Source: Chloroflexus aurantiacus J-10-fl
GTDB taxonomy: Bacteria > Chloroflexota > Chloroflexia > Chloroflexales > Chloroflexaceae
Assembly (NCBI RefSeq): GCF_000018865.1
Contig: NC_010175.1
Location: 1,674,001 to 1,738,000 of the forward strand
Reading direction: 5' to 3'
DNA length: 64,000 nucleotides
Both the position numbers and the translations under genes were made by a program. The notes beneath the pieces are model-generated. The model worked only from the letters and a program-made list of their open reading frames with translations, was not told the origin of the DNA and did no database searches. Of this stretch, positions 42,653-51,532 are shown in pieces (position 1 is the first letter of the stretch; the number at the start of each line of letters is the position of its first letter).

Positions 42653-45004
42653 ATGGCTTCACGCAGTGGTAATAAATCAACAGGATCACGACGAGCGAGC
42701 AGTCAGAAGCGCGGCAAAAGCAGCGCGAAAGGGGGCTGGCGGATCGTCTTGCGACCCGAACACCAACGTGAACTTTTCGCGTTGGGGCTGATGCTGGTTG
42801 CTGTCCTGACCATTATCTTTGTCTTTACCGGCGAAGCTGGCGGTCTGGGAACTCTCTATCTCAATACCGTGCGTTCGCTGTTCGGTGCCGGTGTCTTTTT
42901 TGTCCCGCTCACGCTCTTCATGATCGGGCTGGCGATTCTCTGGCAAGAGCGCATGCACGATGCCAGTCTGAGCGGTGCCAATGTTCTGGGTACCGGCATG
43001 ATATTACTGGCCATGCTGGGTCTGCTTGAAGTGCCGGTACATTCCATTCTCATCGCTGATCGAATGAATGAGGGTGGGGGCTGGATTGGTTACTGGCTGC
43101 TTGAACTGCTTCAGATGGCGATTGGGCAGATCGCAGCGGTGCTGGTGATTCTGGCGCTCGGTCTGGCCGGCCTGCTGCTCACGTTCAATCTTACGGTACG
43201 CGAGCTGGTGGTGGGGATGGTCGAACGTACTATCGCGTTCTGGCAGGTGTTGTGGAGTGCACCACGACGCCCGCAATCATCACCGGCAACGCTGCCGCGC
43301 AGTGGCGCCGATCTGGTATTTTCCCCACCTCCCCAGGGTGGGAGTGATGATGATATTGTGCCGACCCCAATCGCGGCCCGTCCTACCCGGGCCAGCCTCT
43401 TCCAACGCCCTACGCCTGAGCTACCTCCACCGGCCAGAGAGCCAGCGGTGTCGGTAAAGCCGATTACACCGGTGAAGCCCGAACCGGTACAAGAGGTGGT
43501 GCAGGAACCGCTAGATGGCTTTGAGATTTCGCCGGTACGCCGGGCATGGCCGCTGCCTTCCCTCGATCTGCTCCTGGAACGCACGGTCGATGGCGGGATT
43601 ACTGATGAAGAACGCCGACTCAAGGCACGGGTGATCGAGGAGACCCTGGCCAGTTTTAAGGTCGAAGCCCGTGTTGTGGGGGTGAATACCGGCCCGGCGG
43701 TAACCCAGTTTGAGCTGCAACCGGCAGTAGGGGTGAAAGTCGCCAAGATTACGACGCTCGAACGCGACCTGGCACTGGCGCTGGCAGCCCAATCGATACG
43801 AATTGAAGCACCAATTCCAGGCAAGAATGTAGTTGGGATCGAGATTCCCAACAGCGCGATTGCCATGGTGTCACTGCGCGAGGTGCTCGACAGCGAGGAG
43901 TTTGAAACCTTCCGCGGGCGGCTGAAATTGCCGCTGGGTAAAGATGTCAGCGGTACGCCGGTGATTGCTGATCTGACCAAAATGCCCCACCTGCTGGTGG
44001 CCGGTGCAACCGGTTCGGGGAAGTCGGTGGCTATCAATGCGTTTCTCTGCGGTCTGCTCTTGAAGCATACGCCTGATGAACTCAAGCTCATTCTGATCGA
44101 CCCCAAGATGGTCGAGATGATTGTTTACAACCATATCCCCCATCTGCTCTCGCCGGTCGTCACCGAAGTGGAACGGGTGGTGCCAACGCTGAAGTGGGCA
44201 ACCCGCGAGATGGAACGCCGGTATAAGGTCTTCGCCCGTAACGGTTGTCGTAACATTGACAGTTATCGTCAACTGGCGCGTAAACGGGCCGATCTGGAAC
44301 CGATGCCCTATATCGTGATTGTGATCGATGAGCTGGCCGACCTGATGATGATGGCAGCCGATGAAGTCGAGACGTATATCTGTCGGCTGGCCCAGATGGC
44401 CCGCGCAACCGGGATTCACCTGATTATTGCGACGCAGCGCCCTTCGGTTGATGTGATTACCGGTTTGATCAAGGCCAACTTCCCGTCACGAATTGCCTTT
44501 GCCGTCACGTCGCAAGTTGATAGCCGGGTGATCCTCGACGTGCCGGGTGCTGAACATCTGCTTGGCCGGGGTGACATGCTGTATATGGCCGCCGACTCGG
44601 CCAAACTGATCCGGATTCAAGGCACCTACGTCGCCGACCGTGAAGTCGAGCGGATCGTTGAGTTCTGGCGTCATGCCGCGCCACCGACCGAGGCGACTGC
44701 GGCCCAGCCGAATACGGCCACCGGTGAAGGAAAGGCGGCTGAAGAGTCTTCCGGCGCTGAGCCATTCCGACCGCCAGCCGAGTTTCTTTCTCCCGCCGAA
44801 CAAGATGAGTTATTACCGCAGGCAATTGCGCTTGTGGGTCAACACCAGCGTGCCTCTGCTTCGCTGTTGCAACGTCGGTTGCGCATCGGTTATTCAAAAG
44901 CCCAGCAATTGATCGATCTGCTCGAACAGCAGGGGTATGTCGGCCCAGCCGAGGGGGGACGTTCACGAGAAGTGCTCAAGCGCAACGGTTCAGCAACGTC
45001 GTAA
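42653..45004 (+). CDS. ftsK: DNA translocase FtsK/SpoIIIE
   Basis: 783 residues. Four membrane helices lie between about 40 and 190, followed by a Pro-rich linker (about 205-290), then the motor: beta part (ERTVDGGITDEERRLKARVIEETL, VGVNTGPAVTQFELQPAVGVK), Walker A VAGATGSGKSVAINAF near 451, Walker B PYIVIVIDELADLMMMA, and ATQRPSVDVITGLIKANFPSRIAF. The C-terminal gamma winged helix is QHQRASASLLQRRLRIGYSKAQQLIDLLEQQGYVG. It pumps chromosomal DNA through the division septum. The start ATG has no strong ribosome site, but an N-terminal Lys/Arg/Ser tail is usual. Confidence 0.97.
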   Translation: MASRSGNKSTGSRRASSQKRGKSSAKGGWRIVLRPEHQRELFALGLMLVAVLTIIFVFTGEAGGLGTLYLNTVRSLFGAGVFFVPLTLFMIGLAILWQERMHDASLSGANVLGTGMILLAMLGLLEVPVHSILIADRMNEGGGWIGYWLLELLQMAIGQIAAVLVILALGLAGLLLTFNLTVRELVVGMVERTIAFWQVLWSAPRRPQSSPATLPRSGADLVFSPPPQGGSDDDIVPTPIAARPTRASLFQRPTPELPPPAREPAVSVKPITPVKPEPVQEVVQEPLDGFEISPVRRAWPLPSLDLLLERTVDGGITDEERRLKARVIEETLASFKVEARVVGVNTGPAVTQFELQPAVGVKVAKITTLERDLALALAAQSIRIEAPIPGKNVVGIEIPNSAIAMVSLREVLDSEEFETFRGRLKLPLGKDVSGTPVIADLTKMPHLLVAGATGSGKSVAINAFLCGLLLKHTPDELKLILIDPKMVEMIVYNHIPHLLSPVVTEVERVVPTLKWATREMERRYKVFARNGCRNIDSYRQLARKRADLEPMPYIVIVIDELADLMMMAADEVETYICRLAQMARATGIHLIIATQRPSVDVITGLIKANFPSRIAFAVTSQVDSRVILDVPGAEHLLGRGDMLYMAADSAKLIRIQGTYVADREVERIVEFWRHAAPPTEATAAQPNTATGEGKAAEESSGAEPFRPPAEFLSPAEQDELLPQAIALVGQHQRASASLLQRRLRIGYSKAQQLIDLLEQQGYVGPAEGGRSREVLKRNGSATS

Positions 45005-45030
45005 CAGCACAACACCAAAGGAACAATGCT

Positions 45031-45300
45031 ATGGCAATCGAGGATTTCTACACGAAGACCCGGCGGATTCTGGCAAACCTGCTGGAAGAGACGCCCAAAG
45101 CCGACCGGGAGCAATTGCTCGATGCATACGCTGAATTACTCACCCGGCTGCATGCCGAAGAGTCCCATCGGATGCTGACCGAGGTGATTGAAGATGCCCG
45201 GACCCGTCTCGATGCCCGCCTCTCCCCTGATCCCATTCGCCAGACAATCGCCGGTGTGCAGAGTACGTTGCAGGACCTCTGGAACAATCTGTGGCGGTAA
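45031..45300 (+). CDS. Small conserved-looking helical protein, unknown function
   Basis: 89 residues, no signal or membrane segment, highly charged and helical (TKTRRILANLLEETPKADREQLLDAY...). AAGGAA stands 8 bases before the ATG and the gene follows ftsK by 26 bases, so it is probably co-transcribed. I do not recognise a family; codon use is normal for the window, favouring a real gene. Confidence 0.65.
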   Translation: MAIEDFYTKTRRILANLLEETPKADREQLLDAYAELLTRLHAEESHRMLTEVIEDARTRLDARLSPDPIRQTIAGVQSTLQDLWNNLWR

Positions 45301-45396
45301 GCGCCGGTTATCCGGCAACGTGGGCACCGGTAGCCAGAGTGATGTCTGAATCAAGAGATATGAGCCTGCCGGGCACCCCATTGCCTCCTCAATCGG

Positions 45397-45512
45397 AGTT
45401 GCTACCAGATCACGGCAGTAACCATACGCTATCGAGCAAGAACATCGCGGCGTCGAAGATCGCAGTCTTCAAGTTGCTACCAGATCACGGCAGTAACCAT
45501 ACGCTATCGAGC
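45397..45512. repeat. Two identical 41-bp direct repeats separated by 34 bp (CRISPR-like pair)
   Basis: The repeats (45397-45437 and 45472-45512) begin AGTTGCTACCAGATCACGGC and end GCTATCGAGC, identical over 41 bp. The 34-bp interval is unique and contains GAAGA...TCTTC. Repeat and spacer sizes fit a minimal CRISPR unit, but two copies alone also fit a small duplication. There are no cas genes in the window. Confidence 0.55.
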
Positions 45513-45668
45513 GTGACCGCTGGGTTAGTGTGTGCCAGATGCCTGGCATGACATACTGTGAATGCGGAAGCATGGCTGACGCACTTCATGTGATGGACAC
45601 AAGCGGTACTAAGGGCATAGGGTGAATCATTCGGTAGCGTGCTCTCGACATGGATGTGGAAGCATTAC

Positions 45669-45914
45669 TAGAACTTATTTCCTATAAAGTTGTGCCGTTG
45701 TGTTTCCATACGGTCGCCCAGGCGCATGAACATTTGCCAATTGCCAATGACAGCCTATCCCGCTCACGGCACGCTGGTATGGAAGCGAGTAGCGCTGGCG
45801 ACCATCTATGGTGCAAATCCCCCGCCGGATCGTTTGTCTTACCCGCTCGTTATGCGCGTGTCGCGCCGTTGAGTTGAGATAGCTTCGAGTAGATGTTTTC
45901 TGAAATAAGTTCTA
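45669..45914. repeat. MITE-like element with 13-bp perfect terminal inverted repeats
   Basis: 246 bp. The ends are TAGAACTTATTTC and GAAATAAGTTCTA, exact inverted repeats including the TA. Interior sequence shares TTATGCGCGTGTCGCG with other copies. No coding capacity. Confidence 0.8.
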
Positions 45915-46059
45915 CTTACATCTGAAGAGGCGCCTGGTGGTTTGTTCTCTGTAGGAGCGAATGAGATACTATCAAATCTGGTAGGATAGAGAGCATGACA
46001 CACCAACCACCGGTTACCCCGACGCTGCACCTGAACGATGCACGGCTAGAGGCCAGCCA

Positions 46060-46086
46060 GGAGGGGCACGGCATGCCATGCCCTCC
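46060..46086. repeat. REP-like palindrome (GAGGGGCACGG family)
   Basis: GGAGGGGCACGGCATGCC...CCTCC, near-perfect; the flank CACCTGAACGATGCAC is the reverse complement of the flank of the unit at 22877, so this is an inverted copy of it. Confidence 0.7.
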
Positions 46087-46237
46087 TGCCACGCCGCCAA
46101 TGACCCACCAGCGCCTCGCCGATGGCATACCCTGGTAACGCTTTAGCAAGAGGGTTGCGCCTGGACAATGCACATTGTTGAGCAAGATTTGGTATAACAC
46201 TGGTGTCGCTGATCCAGTGTAAGAAATGGAGCGCTGT

Positions 46238-47422
46238 ATGACGGACCTCTATCACGAAAAGTTACATCAGGCACAAGAGCTGCTGGCTGCGTATGACCTT
46301 GATCTCTGGCTGATCTTTGTCCGTGAGACTGCCGAACATACCGATCCCGCCCTGAAACTTCTCGGTCATTTTTCCCTCACCTGGCCAACCGCAATTGTGA
46401 TTACCCGTCAGGGTCGGGCACTGGCGCTAACCGGATTGGGTGATGATGAAGCGGTACGCCATACCGGTTTATTTGATGAAGTACGTACCTACACCCAAAG
46501 TATCGGCCCTGAACTGGTACGTCTGTTATCCACATATAATCCACAGCGAATTGGGATTAACATCAGTCGGAGTGATGTCAGTGCTGATGGACTAACGTAT
46601 GGGATGTACCTCAATCTGTGTGATTATCTGGCCGATACACCCTACCGGGAACGGCTCGTGTCAGCCGAGCAGTTTGTTGCCGCATTGCGCAGCCGCAAAA
46701 CGCCCCAGGAAGTAGATCGCTTGCGCGCTGCGGCTGACCTCAGTATGCGCATTTTTGCCGCAGTTGGTGATTTTCTGCGTCCCGGTGTCAGCGAATACGA
46801 CGTTGCAGCCTTTGCTCACGCGCAAACTCAGGCTGCCGGCGCCACCACGGCCTGGGACCCCGCCCATTGCCCTGGCCTCAACGCTGGCCCCAACTCGCCA
46901 TGGGGGCACGTCGGTCCCTCGGCTGAAATTGTCCGACCCGGGGAAGTATTTCACATGGATTTTGGCGTCAAACTAAACGACTACTGCTCTGATCATCAGC
47001 GTGTCTGGTACTGCCTGCGCCCGGATGAACACGAGCCGCCAGCAGAAGCGCAGCATGCGTTCAATGCCGTGAAGACCGCGATCCGTGCGGCTGCCGCTGC
47101 GGTACGTTCCGGCGTGGTCGGTTGGGAGATCGATGCGATTGCGCGCCAGACCATTACCGCTGCCGGTTATCCTGAATATCCCCATGCGCTCGGTCATCAG
47201 GTTGGTCGATCAGTGCATGACGGTGGTGTTGGCTTCTACCCACGCTGGGAGCGCTACGGTGACAGGCCGTATGGTACCATCGAAGCCGGGATGGTTTTGA
47301 CGCTGGAACTGGGTGTACGAACGCGCTTCGGCTATATATCGCTTGAAGAAGAGATTCTGGTGACGGCGGACGGTTGTGAGTGGATTGGTCAACCGCAAGA
47401 AGAATTATGGTTAATTCGGTGA
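46238..47422 (+). CDS. M24-family Xaa-Pro peptidase-like protein
   Basis: About 394 residues. The creatinase-like N-terminal domain is followed by the pita-bread metallopeptidase domain. The metal ligands look complete: the two Asp in FHMDFGVKLNDYCSD, His in HALGHQVGRSVHDGG, Glu in MVLTLELGV and Glu in ISLEEEILVT. It should act as a dimetal aminopeptidase on X-Pro peptides, though creatinase-type roles are possible for the fold. Start chosen at the second ATG, 6 bases after GGAG. No operon partners. Confidence 0.88.
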   Translation: MTDLYHEKLHQAQELLAAYDLDLWLIFVRETAEHTDPALKLLGHFSLTWPTAIVITRQGRALALTGLGDDEAVRHTGLFDEVRTYTQSIGPELVRLLSTYNPQRIGINISRSDVSADGLTYGMYLNLCDYLADTPYRERLVSAEQFVAALRSRKTPQEVDRLRAAADLSMRIFAAVGDFLRPGVSEYDVAAFAHAQTQAAGATTAWDPAHCPGLNAGPNSPWGHVGPSAEIVRPGEVFHMDFGVKLNDYCSDHQRVWYCLRPDEHEPPAEAQHAFNAVKTAIRAAAAAVRSGVVGWEIDAIARQTITAAGYPEYPHALGHQVGRSVHDGGVGFYPRWERYGDRPYGTIEAGMVLTLELGVRTRFGYISLEEEILVTADGCEWIGQPQEELWLIR

Positions 47423-47780
47423 GTTGTCGCCATCTTGCAGCACTGCGCGGTTTGAGTGATGCGTCATATCAAATCTTGAGTGATAGCACGCATCACAGCT
47501 GATGCCACCGAACACGCAGTGAACGGTGACAATCCGTCTCCTCTGCAACGATTTCATGATACGGATGGGTTCGTAGGGGCGGGTTCAGAACCTGCCCCTA
47601 CGAACGGGGCACGTGCCCGTTCACATTGCTATACAAGGGATGCAGCGAATGAGGAACCGGTGAAAGGGCACGTCTTGAGTCACGTGCCAGAGATTGTTTT
47701 TCAGATTTGATATTATCTCCAGGCTAACCGTAGCCAAAAGGGGGTGAGATATACATCACCCCTCTTTTAGCTTCATCGAC
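47423..47780. other. Intergenic region with a compound palindrome
   Basis: 358 bases between the M24 peptidase and the convergent hydrolase. It contains the repeat listed at 47573-47622 and no gene. Confidence 0.5.
47573..47622. repeat. Compound REP-like palindrome pair
   Basis: GTAGGGGCGGGTT...CCTGCCCCTAC (47573-47601), followed at once by GAACGGGGCACGTGCCCGTTC-type hairpin to 47622. The first unit recurs at 36566 and 54836. Confidence 0.75.
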
Positions 47781-49736
47781 TTATGATCCCACCACCACAA
47801 TACGCGGTGAGAGCGTGAGGGTCAGCGTTGAGGTAATCGGCAGGGCCGTACCTGTCGGATCATAGATAGCGCGTGTTCCTGCCGGTACAGTCCATGTTCG
47901 CTCGGTGCCATCAACACTCCAGACTACCAGAACCTCACCATCGGCGGTGCGGAAGTAGTAGCCCTCCAGGCCAGAGGTCTCTACAGATCGCAGGTAGCGT
48001 GCTTCGCCAAGGCGCTGGCGCAAGAACTGAAAGGCACGGAAGGCCGGTAATGGTTGCTGATCCTTATCAAGCAAACCGCTCTCTTGCCAGCCAGGGCCGT
48101 TGAGTGTATACCAGTGAGCCATCAAGACATCGGCAGCTATGATGCGAGCGTAGAGACGAACGACTGCATCAGCTTTGGCAGCTTCAAATCCGTTAGGCCG
48201 GCAGGTAGGTGAGCTGCGGTAACACAAGAATGCCCCTTCGTTCATCATGATCGGTTTGGCGTATCCGTATTGAGCCAGAGTTGTGCGCAGATAAGCCAGC
48301 CGGCCCAGAGTGGCTCCACCTAACTCCTGCCAGTTTGGACGTTCGCGATCAGGATCACGCCCTGCACCAAAGTAACCGTAGGCGTGATACGCCACAATAT
48401 CGAAGTAGTCACCGCCCCCGGCACGCAACACTCCCTCGAAGAAACGGCCGGCCCGGCAGGGTTGACCATCGGCGCGGGGGCGATCAGGTGGACAATCGAG
48501 CAGTAATCCACCCAAAATCACCTGCGCCTGGGGGTCGGCAGCCTTTATCGCCGGATATGCCACTTTCAGCATTGCCGCATATGCAGCTCCACCATAACTG
48601 TCAGCATCGTTTTCATCACCCCAACAGCCAAAGGGTGATGAACCGCCAACGAGTTGGAATGGTGCATCCGGCTCATTACCCAATTCCCAAAACGTGACGT
48701 TGTACGGCGGTTGGCTGTAACGGGCAACCAGATCGCTGAGAAACGCGGCAAATGCCGGGAGGGCCTCGGTGCGGATCGGGCCACAAATGCTGTTCGGTTG
48801 CGCCTGTGCCCAGTCCGGTGCCCCGCGTATAATCACCATCGGTCTGGCGCCGGCAGCATTAATTGCCTGCAATTCGGCTTCGACCTGGCGGAGCGCTGCC
48901 CAGTTGCGCGCACCCGGCGTTGGTTCAACCTCCGACCATAGAATACCGTTGTAGCGCACCCAATCTGCTCCCAGCTCGGCCAGGCGCTGAGCAGTAGCGG
49001 CGACAAACCCACGGTTGATCTCGACGCCAAAACCCGACCGGCCACTCCGCAGATCGGGCAATGGTTGCGGCGATGTGTACAGCTCACGACCGAGCAGACC
49101 CAGCAACACTCTTGAGCGGGCTGGATTTTGCGGATGCCACTCGAACCGTGCCCGCTCAAACCACTGCGTCAGCACCAGATCACCGTTCGCATTGCGCTCC
49201 ATCTGCGGTGCAGTCAACGGATACCCGAACAGCGCCAGCGACTGTGCGTAGCGGCTCAGGCCGGGAATGCGTAAACCGTTGTTCTGCCAGTACGAACGAA
49301 ACCCGATACCAGGCTCCTGATCGCAGACATTATGACCGGTTTCGGGAAACCAGAGGCATCCAGGCTGAGGCCCGTTATCGGGCGGATCGGCAAACGGATC
49401 ACGACCACTGCGCGCCAATGCCTCTGCCCCCATCCGCCCGATCTGGATGCGATAGGCCGGTGGATTAGCGGGATGCAGTTCCAACCGGTTTCGTTCTGTC
49501 CACTGCACTGTTAACAGCCGCCCTTCATCACCCCGAAACTGTTCCAGCGCGCTGATTGGATAGCCGAAGACTGGTAAACCACCGTTATCACGCCAGTAGG
49601 CGGCGAACGAGGGATGGAGACAATCGTCGATGAGCGGAATATCGGGAAAGCAGACCGGCGCAGCCGTTTGGGCTACTGCGGGTGCGGTTGATACCAGTAA
49701 CGCCAGGAGTGCGCTGATGATCAGCCATTGTTTCAT
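47781..49736 (-). CDS. Secreted glycoside hydrolase-like protein with N-terminal GGLPVFGYP repeats
   Basis: About 651 residues. A signal peptide (MKQWLIISALLALLVSTAP...AQ) precedes two repeats of the type YWRDNGGLPVFGYPIS and YWQNNGLRIPGLSRY...LFGYPLT, each followed by a LTVQWTERNRLELHP / LTQWFERARFEWHP strand pair. The remaining 430 residues are a TIM-barrel hydrolase of the clan including GH5/GH39: WVRYNGILWSEVEP, WELGNEPDAP (acid/base Glu), IMMNEGAFLC (candidate nucleophile Glu). The substrate is unknown; the repeats may bind the cell surface or glycan. Single gene; GAGAGGAA precedes the ATG. Confidence 0.85.
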   Translation of the reverse strand: MKQWLIISALLALLVSTAPAVAQTAAPVCFPDIPLIDDCLHPSFAAYWRDNGGLPVFGYPISALEQFRGDEGRLLTVQWTERNRLELHPANPPAYRIQIGRMGAEALARSGRDPFADPPDNGPQPGCLWFPETGHNVCDQEPGIGFRSYWQNNGLRIPGLSRYAQSLALFGYPLTAPQMERNANGDLVLTQWFERARFEWHPQNPARSRVLLGLLGRELYTSPQPLPDLRSGRSGFGVEINRGFVAATAQRLAELGADWVRYNGILWSEVEPTPGARNWAALRQVEAELQAINAAGARPMVIIRGAPDWAQAQPNSICGPIRTEALPAFAAFLSDLVARYSQPPYNVTFWELGNEPDAPFQLVGGSSPFGCWGDENDADSYGGAAYAAMLKVAYPAIKAADPQAQVILGGLLLDCPPDRPRADGQPCRAGRFFEGVLRAGGGDYFDIVAYHAYGYFGAGRDPDRERPNWQELGGATLGRLAYLRTTLAQYGYAKPIMMNEGAFLCYRSSPTCRPNGFEAAKADAVVRLYARIIAADVLMAHWYTLNGPGWQESGLLDKDQQPLPAFRAFQFLRQRLGEARYLRSVETSGLEGYYFRTADGEVLVVWSVDGTERTWTVPAGTRAIYDPTGTALPITSTLTLTLSPRIVVVGS

Positions 49737-49901
49737 TGCTGGTATTCCTCTCTCACTCAAACAGAGCATCTCGCCAACGGTGTCTGCTGAACGGCTTCTG
49801 ACGCATGAAAACCATCCCGAACCCGGTGCTCAAGCGGGTTGCAAACGGCATTACCTCATATGTAGCAATCCTCACCCTCCGCCCGAATACTACCTGCTCC
49901 C

Positions 49902-51392
49902 TTACTCATCCCAGCGACAGGCGTGGATGGTCAGAGGAGCCGGGTAGCGCGGATCGGGTATCTCGGCGACGACCGGACAGCGCTCCGCAAGATCAGGCCG
50001 ACCGGACAGTAATGGGAGCGCCTGCTCTTGCAACACCAGATACGCGGGCCGGTACTGATCGATAGCATACAGAGCAGCCTCGCCAAACCCACCCGGTCCC
50101 AACCGGGCCGCAATATCGGGCTGCAAGAGGCCGGCAAAATCGACCATTGGTCGTTGGGCATAATAGCCGATAATACCAATCTCCAGCGTCGCCACACTGT
50201 CAGTTGGCGAGGTATTGGCTGCCAGCCACTCACCGGCGGCACGATAGACGGTTAGTCGCTGATCGATCTGTTGACCCAATCGATAGACAGAACTACCCAG
50301 CCAGAGCGTTGTGCCACCTACCAATACAACAACGCCGATCACCATGAAGCGCATACCGCCAACTCGCCGCAACCAATCACTACAAAAACGTACACCAAGC
50401 CCGAAGAGAGGGGCAAGACCGATCACGAGAGGAGCAACGTACCAGAAATACCCGGCGACGTGCAACCACGTATACGCCAGACCATAGAGCGCGGCCCAGC
50501 CGGGCAGAAACAACCAGCGCCAGGAACGAATACTTACGATCAGACCCAATACAGATAGGTAGAGGATCATCCGATACAGTGGTTGCGCAAGATGAGCCGT
50601 CAACGTTACCCACAATCGATCACCAAAATCGTAGAAACCGGGAATCAGTGCCTGTTGTTGTTTGGCGTAAAGCGTAACCGGTAACGGTCTGCCGTACACA
50701 ATCCACGCCAGTCCCATACCGGCGAGCACGATTCCGATCCAGATTAGCGCTGCCGACCACGGCCAACGCCGCGGGTTGCGCCAGTTGTTATCGATTGTCA
50801 TCAGGAGCAGCAGGGCTAATGGCCCAACCAAAATACCGTCCGGGCGCAACCAGACCAGTACCCCCAGCAAGAGACCGGTCAGCACTTGCCGCCCGCGTGC
50901 AGCAAAGACAAACACCCATAGAGTTAGGGCCATTGCCGGTAATGTTTCACTCCCCAGGGTAGAAAGCGGCAGTGGAAAGAGGAGATACAAAAGTGCCGCA
51001 CTACCACCGGTGATAGTATCACCCCACTGCCGCCCCAATTGCCAGAGGGCCAGTGCGCCGGCAGCATGGCTTAAACAGCCAAGCAAATTTGCAGCCAGTG
51101 GTAACGACCAGCCCAGCATGGCAATCGGGGTGAGGATCAGGCCAAACAACGGTGCGGTTGTGCTTAAGGTTGGTGTGTCAGGGTTATAGACAAAACCCAA
51201 TCCGTGAGCCAGATTATGAGCGTAGCGGTAGGTGATGTACGGATCATCGTAACCGCGTTGATACAGGATAGCGAATAAACATAGACCGATTATCCCTACC
51301 AGGAGCCAGCGAATACGATCAATGACAGCTAACCATCGCAATTGCGATGAGCTACTATCAATTAGGGATGATTGTGCAAATCTGGAACCCAA
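49902..51392 (-). CDS. Polytopic membrane glycosyltransferase-like protein (GT39/ArnT type)
   Basis: 496 residues with about ten hydrophobic helices. After the first helix it has YQRGYDDPYITYRYAHNLAHGLGF, the acidic loop motif seen in dolichyl-phosphate-mannose/ArnT-type and related GT-C enzymes, and NPDTPTLSTTAPLFG. The C-terminal part is extracytoplasmic (QRPMVDFAGLLQPDIAARLGPG). Such enzymes move sugars from polyprenyl carriers outside the membrane. The precise donor and acceptor are unknown. It is convergent with nothing close and is probably its own unit. Confidence 0.8.
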   Translation of the reverse strand: MGSRFAQSSLIDSSSSQLRWLAVIDRIRWLLVGIIGLCLFAILYQRGYDDPYITYRYAHNLAHGLGFVYNPDTPTLSTTAPLFGLILTPIAMLGWSLPLAANLLGCLSHAAGALALWQLGRQWGDTITGGSAALLYLLFPLPLSTLGSETLPAMALTLWVFVFAARGRQVLTGLLLGVLVWLRPDGILVGPLALLLLMTIDNNWRNPRRWPWSAALIWIGIVLAGMGLAWIVYGRPLPVTLYAKQQQALIPGFYDFGDRLWVTLTAHLAQPLYRMILYLSVLGLIVSIRSWRWLFLPGWAALYGLAYTWLHVAGYFWYVAPLVIGLAPLFGLGVRFCSDWLRRVGGMRFMVIGVVVLVGGTTLWLGSSVYRLGQQIDQRLTVYRAAGEWLAANTSPTDSVATLEIGIIGYYAQRPMVDFAGLLQPDIAARLGPGGFGEAALYAIDQYRPAYLVLQEQALPLLSGRPDLAERCPVVAEIPDPRYPAPLTIHACRWDE

Positions 51393-51532
51393 TGAGACCT
51401 CTTTATTTATCTATTCATTACAAAGCAGCGCTACAATAGGGGTGTCATACCTGCATTATAGTCGGTTAGTAAATTACCCGTGCAGAGTGGAGATAGTTAC
51501 CGGACGTACCATTTGCAGAAATCGTGCCTTCT

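Larger units (their letters stand above)
45301..46237. other. Repeat-rich intergenic region
   Basis: More than 900 bases. Holds a 41-bp direct repeat pair with CRISPR-like spacing (45397-45512), a complete MITE-like element (45669-45914) and a REP-like palindrome (46060). Open frames here are explained by those repeats. Confidence 0.6.

Noticed and set aside
43111-44106. 331-codon frame opposite ftsK
   Set aside because: Antisense shadow with a Ser/Thr/Arg-biased composition; ftsK is unequivocal.
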